64,000 bases of DNA from CAVPDE01 sp963707125. Its GTDB lineage: Bacteria; Desulfobacterota; DSM-4660; Desulfatiglandales; HGW-15. The stretch is from positions 310,001 to 374,000 of the forward strand of contig CAVPOU010000020.1 in assembly GCA_963707125.1 (NCBI GenBank), read 5' to 3'. Under the pieces are notes generated by a model, which saw only the letters and a program-made list of their open reading frames with translations, was not told the origin of the DNA and did no database searches. The translations under genes were made by a program, and so were the position numbers. Positions 59,784 to 64,000 of the stretch are shown here, one piece after another (the first letter of the stretch is position 1; every line of letters starts with the position of its first letter).

Positions 59784-61564
59784 ATGTTAATAAGTTCACC
59801 ATCTAAGCTAACTGATGTGGCCTCCTGCTTCCTCCAACCCTCCAACTCCACCCATCGACAATACGAGGCCCTGCGCGCCTATCTCGTCGATGGCCTGACC
59901 AACAAGGAGGCCGCTGAACGATTCGGTTACACGGAAGGAAGCTTTCGCGTCCTGGTCCATGACTTCCGGCAGAACCCTCACCGGGAGTTCTTCCTTCCTC
60001 CCTCAAGGGGACCTCAAAAGGCCCCCAAGAAAGACAAGGTCCGGGAACACGTGATTGCACTGCGAAAACAGAATCTCTCCATTTACGACATCAGCAGAGT
60101 GCTTGAAACCAAAGGGCGCAAAATAAGCCCTGTCAGTGTGTCCATCATTTTGAACGAGGAAGGTTTCGCCAGGCTCCCAAGAAGACGCGATGAGGAGCGC
60201 CCTCCAACTCTAAAGCCTACCAAAGGGGCTGTAGCGAATGTCAAACACCTGGACTTGGCCCCAAGGCACGTGAACACCAAGTTCGGCGGTCTCTTCCTCT
60301 TTGTTCCATTCCTGGCTGCCATTCCTTTTGATAAAATGCTCCTTGAAGCAGGATTCCCCGGATCAAAGATGATCCCTGCCGGAGCGGCCCTTCGCTCTCT
60401 TCTGGCCTTGAAACTTTTCGGCTCCGCTCGCCACAGTCACGTGATGAGCTACGTCCTCGACGAAGGGCTGGCTCTTTTTGCCGGGTTGAACGAGATCCCC
60501 AAGCGCTCTTTTCTCACCGAATACAGTTGCCGGATCGACCCCCAGTGCTATCCCAAAATGATGCGCCTGTGGTTTGACGCCATGGCAACTCTGGGCCTTG
60601 AGCAGGGCCTCTCTTTTGACCTGGACTTTCACACCATCCCTTTTCACGGGGAAGACGCCCTGGTGGAGAAACATTATGTCTCCAAACGAAGCCGCCGTCA
60701 AAAGGGCATCTTGGCTTTTGTGGCTCAAGATTCATCCACTCAGGTCTTCTGCTACGGCAATGCCGATCTTCGAAAAGAAGACCAAAATGACGAGATCCTG
60801 AGGTTTGCTGAGTTCTGGAAAGAGCGTACCGGGAAGCTTCCCCAGGAACTCGTTTTTGACTCCAAGCTGACCACGTATACCAACCTCGATACCCTGAACG
60901 ACTGGGGGGTGCAGTTCATCACCTTAAGGCGCCGTTCAAAAAACATGATTCAAGAAGTGCACAAGGAGCCCCTGTCCGCATGGAGGCGCATTGAGCTCGA
61001 TGGGGTTTCCCGCATCTATAAGACCCCCAGAATCCTGGACACCAAGATTCCTCTTAAGGATTACACTGGACCCATTCGCCAGTTGGTGATCACTGAGCTT
61101 GGCCATGAACAGCCCACGTTTCTTCTGACCAATCAGATGACTCGATCAGCCGCAAAACTCATAGAGCGTTATGCCCAGAGGATGATTATTGAAAACAACC
61201 TTGCCGATGGAATTGATTTCTTTCATATGGACGCCCTGTCTTCCTCGGTGGCGATGAAGGTCAATCTTGATCTCCAGCTCACCCTCATGGCAAGCAGCCT
61301 TTACCGCTTGCTCGGGTGCAAACTGGGCAATGGGTATCGGAAAGCCAAGTCCAGACATATATTCAGAGATTTCATCGACGCCGGCGCCACCTTGTTCATT
61401 GAGGGAAAAGACATCCTGGTTCGCTTTCAAAAGAGGGCTCACAACCCTCTGCTCTTCGGAGCGGGTTTCGACAAAACGGACATCCAGGTGCCCTGGCTAA
61501 AGGGAAAGCGAATTCGCTTTCTCTTCGGCTGAACATCCGTGGTGTTAAGTAAATAAACTAACAT
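59784..61564 (+). mobile_element. Insertion sequence, about 1.8 kb
   Basis: Both ends begin with ATGTTA on their inward strands and share a CACCA close by, forming imperfect terminal inverted repeats (59784-59801 and 61540-61564). The element encodes a single transposase. No target-site duplication is obvious in the immediate flanks. It lies between the sirtuin and the MBL gene. Confidence 0.65.
59817..61532 (+). CDS. DDE-type transposase
   Basis: The protein of about 571 residues has an N-terminal helix-turn-helix (RAYLVDGLTNKEAAERFGYTEGSFRVLVHDFR) and a second helical segment (LSIYDISRVLETKGRKISPVSVSIIL), typical of transposases with recognition helices. FDLDFHTIPFHG (about residues 270-281), VFDSKLTTYTNLDTL and a C-terminal ERYAQRMIIENNLADGIDFFH segment supply the DDE acidic positions. 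An ATG at 59784 is inside the presumed terminal repeat, so GTG 59817 is used as start; the choice is uncertain. The family is not named with confidence. Confidence 0.85.
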   Translation: MASCFLQPSNSTHRQYEALRAYLVDGLTNKEAAERFGYTEGSFRVLVHDFRQNPHREFFLPPSRGPQKAPKKDKVREHVIALRKQNLSIYDISRVLETKGRKISPVSVSIILNEEGFARLPRRRDEERPPTLKPTKGAVANVKHLDLAPRHVNTKFGGLFLFVPFLAAIPFDKMLLEAGFPGSKMIPAGAALRSLLALKLFGSARHSHVMSYVLDEGLALFAGLNEIPKRSFLTEYSCRIDPQCYPKMMRLWFDAMATLGLEQGLSFDLDFHTIPFHGEDALVEKHYVSKRSRRQKGILAFVAQDSSTQVFCYGNADLRKEDQNDEILRFAEFWKERTGKLPQELVFDSKLTTYTNLDTLNDWGVQFITLRRRSKNMIQEVHKEPLSAWRRIELDGVSRIYKTPRILDTKIPLKDYTGPIRQLVITELGHEQPTFLLTNQMTRSAAKLIERYAQRMIIENNLADGIDFFHMDALSSSVAMKVNLDLQLTLMASSLYRLLGCKLGNGYRKAKSRHIFRDFIDAGATLFIEGKDILVRFQKRAHNPLLFGAGFDKTDIQVPWLKGKRIRFLFG

Positions 61565-61594
61565 GGGAATCCAGGCTAGTCGAGTAGAGTGACG

Positions 61595-61765
61595 AACGCC
61601 CCCTCACCCTTGCCCTCTCCCGCCGGGGGGAGGGGACGTTAGCAGCGGGGAAATGAGATCAGTCATATAGAAACCTCGCCCTGACCCTTGGTCGCCTTCG
61701 GCGCCGCCAGAGGCGGGGAAACCTCTCCCGCAAGGGGAGAGGGGACACAACGCGCCCAAGAGAGA
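61595..61765. repeat. REP-like repeats in the intergenic region
   Basis: CCCCCTCACCCTTGCCCTCTCCC is followed by GGGGGGAGGGGACG, and later CCTCTCCCGCAAGGGGAGAGG forms a perfect hairpin (about 61720-61742). Similar words appear near 15664. No gene is present in 61565-61790. Confidence 0.6.
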
Positions 61766-61790
61766 TGACATAAGAGGAAAGGAGACTCGT

Positions 61791-62375
61791 CTATGCATGT
61801 CGGATGAGGCGGAAAAAGGGATTGGTCTGGCGCTCTCTGCCGATGGTACTTTCAGGCCCATGACCGGGATAAACTCTCAGGTCATCTCCCAGAGGGAAGA
61901 TCTTCCGCCTCACACCTTCTACAAGCAATTCATGGCTGCCGCCAGGAAAATCGGTTCGGCCCACCGAGCCCGCAAACAAAGTGTCTCCGCTAAATACGGC
62001 TCCAGGCGCATAGAGGCACACCCCGCCGGGGGAATGCCCGGGAGTGTGGATGATAGAGATGCTGTAGTTCCCGACCTGGATGATCTGCCCCTCTTCCAGG
62101 AACCCGTCGGGCCTTGCGCCGAGACCGCCCGCGTCCAGACGGTGAATCAAAACCGGCGCCTTTGTAATGCGCTTCAGTTCGGGGACACCGCCCACGTGGT
62201 CAATATGGCCGTGGGTGATGAGGATATACTTTATGGTGAGGCTTGATCGGGTTATTTCTTTGACGATACGAAGCACCTCGTCTCCTGGGTCGATAACCAA
62301 GCCCTGGTTGGTTTCTTTGCAGCCCAGTATATAACAGTTGGTCTGGTAAGGACCGACAACAAGTTTTCTTAACAC
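61791..62375 (-). CDS. Glyoxalase II-like metallo-beta-lactamase-fold hydrolase
   Basis: The 194-residue protein has the compact glyoxalase-II/YcbL layout: NCYILGCKETNQGLVIDPG at the start, THGHIDHVGG (HxHxDH near residues 54-59), HTPGHSPGGV, FSGDTLFAGSVGRTD and VYPGHGPES. It likely hydrolyses a thioester or related substrate. The start is a GTG (62375) with AAGGAGATGAGGTAA upstream. It stands alone on the minus strand between an insertion sequence and repeat-rich DNA. Confidence 0.93.
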   Translation of the reverse strand: MLRKLVVGPYQTNCYILGCKETNQGLVIDPGDEVLRIVKEITRSSLTIKYILITHGHIDHVGGVPELKRITKAPVLIHRLDAGGLGARPDGFLEEGQIIQVGNYSISIIHTPGHSPGGVCLYAPGAVFSGDTLFAGSVGRTDFPGGSHELLVEGVRRKIFPLGDDLRVYPGHGPESTIGRERQTNPFFRLIRHA

Positions 62376-62429
62376 TTACCTCATCTCCTTGCAGAGGATA
62401 TGCGACGTCGGATTGACATGATTCGCCAA

Positions 62430-62560
62430 ATCTCCCCCTGCCCTGTTAAATCCCCGCTTTGCGGGGTCCGCCGTGGGCGGAATTTAACAGGGCGAGCCCC
62501 TCTTTAGTAAAGAGGGGTATTCCCTCCCTTTGGTAAAGGGAGGTCAGGAGGGATTTATGA
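62430..62560. repeat. Nested REP-like hairpins
   Basis: CCCTGTTAAAT..ATTTAACAGGG encloses a smaller CCGC..GCGG stem (62440-62492), followed by CCCCTCTTTAGTAAAGAGGGG and CCCTCCCTTTGGTAAAGGGAGG hairpins. The interval lies in 62376-62902, which has no gene. Confidence 0.7.
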
Positions 62561-62704
62561 GACGATTCATAGCAAAAAATAAGAGAGAACTGATTCTTGT
62601 CAAGTGCGGGCCCAGGGTTTCAATATAGGCAAACCCTGAATCCTCTTGGTAAAAGAGAGGCCTTCTGCTATATTCCCTGGCATGAAACCTTGTCGACTTA
62701 AGAC

Positions 62705-62860
62705 AATGAACTCCCCCGCAGCAAGCTACGGGGTATTTGAGCTAATGTCACAACCGTCACTCCCGCGAAGGCGGGAGTCCAGAAAAGATACCGCTACCTG
62801 GATTCCCGCCTTCGCGGGAATGACAACGCCGCAGCCAGCTGCGGGGAATTGGACCCAAGA
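62705..62860. repeat. Dispersed 140-nt repeat, copy 2
   Basis: This copy has CCCCGCAGCAAGCTACGGGG and CCGCAGCCAGCTGCGGGG as outer ends, with CTCCCGCGAAGGCGGGAGTCCAG and CTGGATTCCCGCCTTCGCGGG as inner inverted stems. It matches the element at 58788-58930 along its length. Confidence 0.78.
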
Positions 62861-62902
62861 GACTAAAATAGACCACAACCATTTTCGGAAAGGCGACTGT
62901 CT

Positions 62903-63394
62903 ATGTTCTCACTTGCCGAGGTGTATGACCTGGGGATCCGGATCGAGAAAAACGGAGAGAAGTTTTACCGGGATGCCATGAAACAGGCGTGGAGCTTCCC
63001 CATCGTGGACATGCTGAAAATGCTCGCTGAAGAAGAAGTGAAACATGTGGACTTTTTCGTGAAAAGAATGGATGCGATCAAACAGAAGAGAGAGAATCCT
63101 TTCCTGGATGAAATGGGCACCTCCATGCTGCGGGACATTTTGGGAAATCAAACCTTTTCTCTCAAAGACACTGATGTTTCCAAGATCAAGAGTGTAGACG
63201 AACTCGTAGCGCTCGCGATAGAGTTTGAAAAGGATACGATTCTTTTTTATGAAATGGTCGGCTCTTTCATGCCCGATGAGGAACCGCGCCGGGAGCTCAA
63301 GGAGATCATCGAGGAAGAAGAACGCCATGTGAGACTGTTCGAAAGTTACGGCGAGAAAAAAGTCCGTTTACCCAAGCTGAACCAAAAACCCTGA
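62903..63394 (+). CDS. Ferritin-like diiron protein (rubrerythrin type)
   Basis: The 163-residue helical protein has Glu/His ligand motifs typical of a four-helix diiron centre: EKNGEKFYRD (residues about 14-23), EEEVKH (46-51), EFEKDTILFYE (about 108-118) and EEEERHV (about 136-142). It lacks the C-terminal rubredoxin domain of classical rubrerythrin. Such proteins handle peroxide or iron in anaerobes. A weak ribosome-binding site precedes ATG 62903. The dispersed repeat is just upstream. Confidence 0.87.
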   Translation: MFSLAEVYDLGIRIEKNGEKFYRDAMKQAWSFPIVDMLKMLAEEEVKHVDFFVKRMDAIKQKRENPFLDEMGTSMLRDILGNQTFSLKDTDVSKIKSVDELVALAIEFEKDTILFYEMVGSFMPDEEPRRELKEIIEEEERHVRLFESYGEKKVRLPKLNQKP

Positions 63395-63414
63395 CAGACT
63401 GCTGAAAAACAACA

Positions 63415-63520
63415 TGTGAGGTCGGCACTCCCGGTAAGGCGGGAGTCCAGAAGACCTCAGAAAGACTGGATTCCCGCTCCCGCCTGCGGGGGACAAGCTT
63501 CGCGGGAATGACAGCAAAGA
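63415..63520. repeat. REP-like element near the window end
   Basis: GGCACTCCCGGTAAGGCGGGAGTCCAG is followed by CTGGATTCCCGCTCCCGCC and CGCGGGAATGACA. It is a further copy of the GGGA-rich inverted element found at 58790 and 62705. It lies between the ferritin-like gene and the M29 gene. Confidence 0.7.
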
Positions 63521-63575
63521 CCGAAAGAACACTTTTGATCGACCTTCTGAGGAGAGGGAGATTTGAGGGAGCACC

Positions 63576-64000
63576 ATGACGTTTAGCGACGAGACCATTA
63601 AGAAGTACTGCCACGTCCTTCTGTGGGCTTTGAAGACGGCCAGAAAAGGCCCGCGCAGAAAGAATGAGATTGTCATGATTCGCTATGAACTGCCGGCTCT
63701 GAGGTTAGCCGAGGCTCTTCAGGCGAGTTTGCTCGATGCAGGCATGAACCCGGTTCTTCGTGTGGGCATGACTCCGAGGATGGAAAAGCAGTTCTATGTC
63801 AAATCAAACAAAAGGCAGCTCGTGTTTCAACCGCCCGGCGAAAGGGAGCTTTATCAAAAACTCAACGGGGGCATTTATCTTCATGCTCCTGATTCGCTGA
63901 CCCACCTTGCAGACGTGGATTCAAACAAAATCGGGAAAGCTGCCGTCGCGCGAAAGCCCTTGAAAGACATCCTGGATCGGCGAGAGGAAACAGGGAAGTT
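63576..64000 (+). CDS. M29-family aminopeptidase-like protein (partial)
   Basis: The first 141 codons of a protein that starts MTFSDETIKKYCHVLLWALKTARKGP and continues RKNEIVMIRYELPALRLAEALQASLLDAGMNPVLRVGMT. The layout fits the thermophilic-type aminopeptidase (M29) family, which is built around two metal ions in the C-terminal half; those residues lie outside the window. The start has weak GGGAG upstream. It runs off the window at 64000. Confidence 0.6.
   Translation, partial: MTFSDETIKKYCHVLLWALKTARKGPRRKNEIVMIRYELPALRLAEALQASLLDAGMNPVLRVGMTPRMEKQFYVKSNKRQLVFQPPGERELYQKLNGGIYLHAPDSLTHLADVDSNKIGKAAVARKPLKDILDRREETGK

Noticed and set aside
1..64000. CRISPR array or restriction/anti-phage cluster
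   Set aside because: No regularly spaced direct repeats and no Cas, restriction or classical defence genes are seen; the repeats found are palindromic intergenic elements or att-like copies.

Overview
The window looks like a chromosomal stretch from an anaerobic bacterium of the Desulfobacterota (former Deltaproteobacteria), probably uncultured. Supporting signs are a lipoprotein-type pentaheme NrfA with its NrfH quinol dehydrogenase, a selenocysteine tRNA, a CooT-type small nickel-binding protein, pyruvate phosphate dikinase, a 2-hydroxyacyl-CoA dehydratase-like protein, two kinds of TRAP transporter, a LIV-type amino-acid ABC transporter and a GAF/sigma-54 activator. The genus cannot be named from the sequence alone. 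Layout: 0-3.4 kb is a minus-strand LIV operon (binding protein, livH, livM, livG cut by the window edge). 3.9-10.1 kb holds a frameshifted FmdB-type zinc-ribbon gene, ppdK and plsB. 10.3-17 kb is a plus-strand run of DUF151 nuclease, PHP protein, transglutaminase-like protein, ABC ATPase, ABC permease and a second PHP protein, then tRNA-Leu. 17-25.9 kb has small cysteine-rich proteins, DUF2284, an M50 protease, a MEMO-family protein, a histidine kinase and a convergent response regulator, CooT, a sirtuin, a PAC2 protein and tRNA-Arg. 25.9-33.7 kb has the sigma-54 regulator, a BI-1 membrane protein, a PflX-like radical SAM enzyme, a phosphatase and a broken HgdB-like gene. 33.7-37.2 kb is a GC-rich TAXI-type TRAP cassette. 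37.5-43 kb holds a cyclophilin, nrfHA, a DUF1846 protein and an MBL hydrolase. 43.8-47.1 kb is a second GC-rich TRAP operon (dctQMP) ending in a strong terminator. 47.2-57.5 kb is an accessory region: broken secreted genes, small orphan proteins, a free-standing M41-like peptidase, an old-yellow-enzyme homologue, a YefM/YoeB toxin-antitoxin pair next to tRNA-Sec, and a group II intron. 57.5-64 kb returns to chromosomal genes (asd, second sirtuin, MBL hydrolase, ferritin-like protein, M29 aminopeptidase), interrupted by one insertion sequence. Two kinds of non-coding structure stand out. Long intergenic palindromes built from repeated short words (such as GGCACAAAGG or AGAGCTAAGAGC) sit at several gene ends, and dispersed REP-like hairpins of the GTCATTCCNGC..GCNGGAATCC type occur repeatedly. 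The group II intron lies inside one arm of such a palindrome; removing it at the proposed ends restores the arm. A 64-nt direct copy of the tRNA-Sec 3' end plus its terminator lies 1.4 kb away, in the pattern left by site-specific integration at selC. At least eight single-base indels break otherwise recognisable genes, several in homopolymers and four of them between 48.3 and 50.2 kb. They may be sequencing error, decay or, at two sites, programmed frameshifting.
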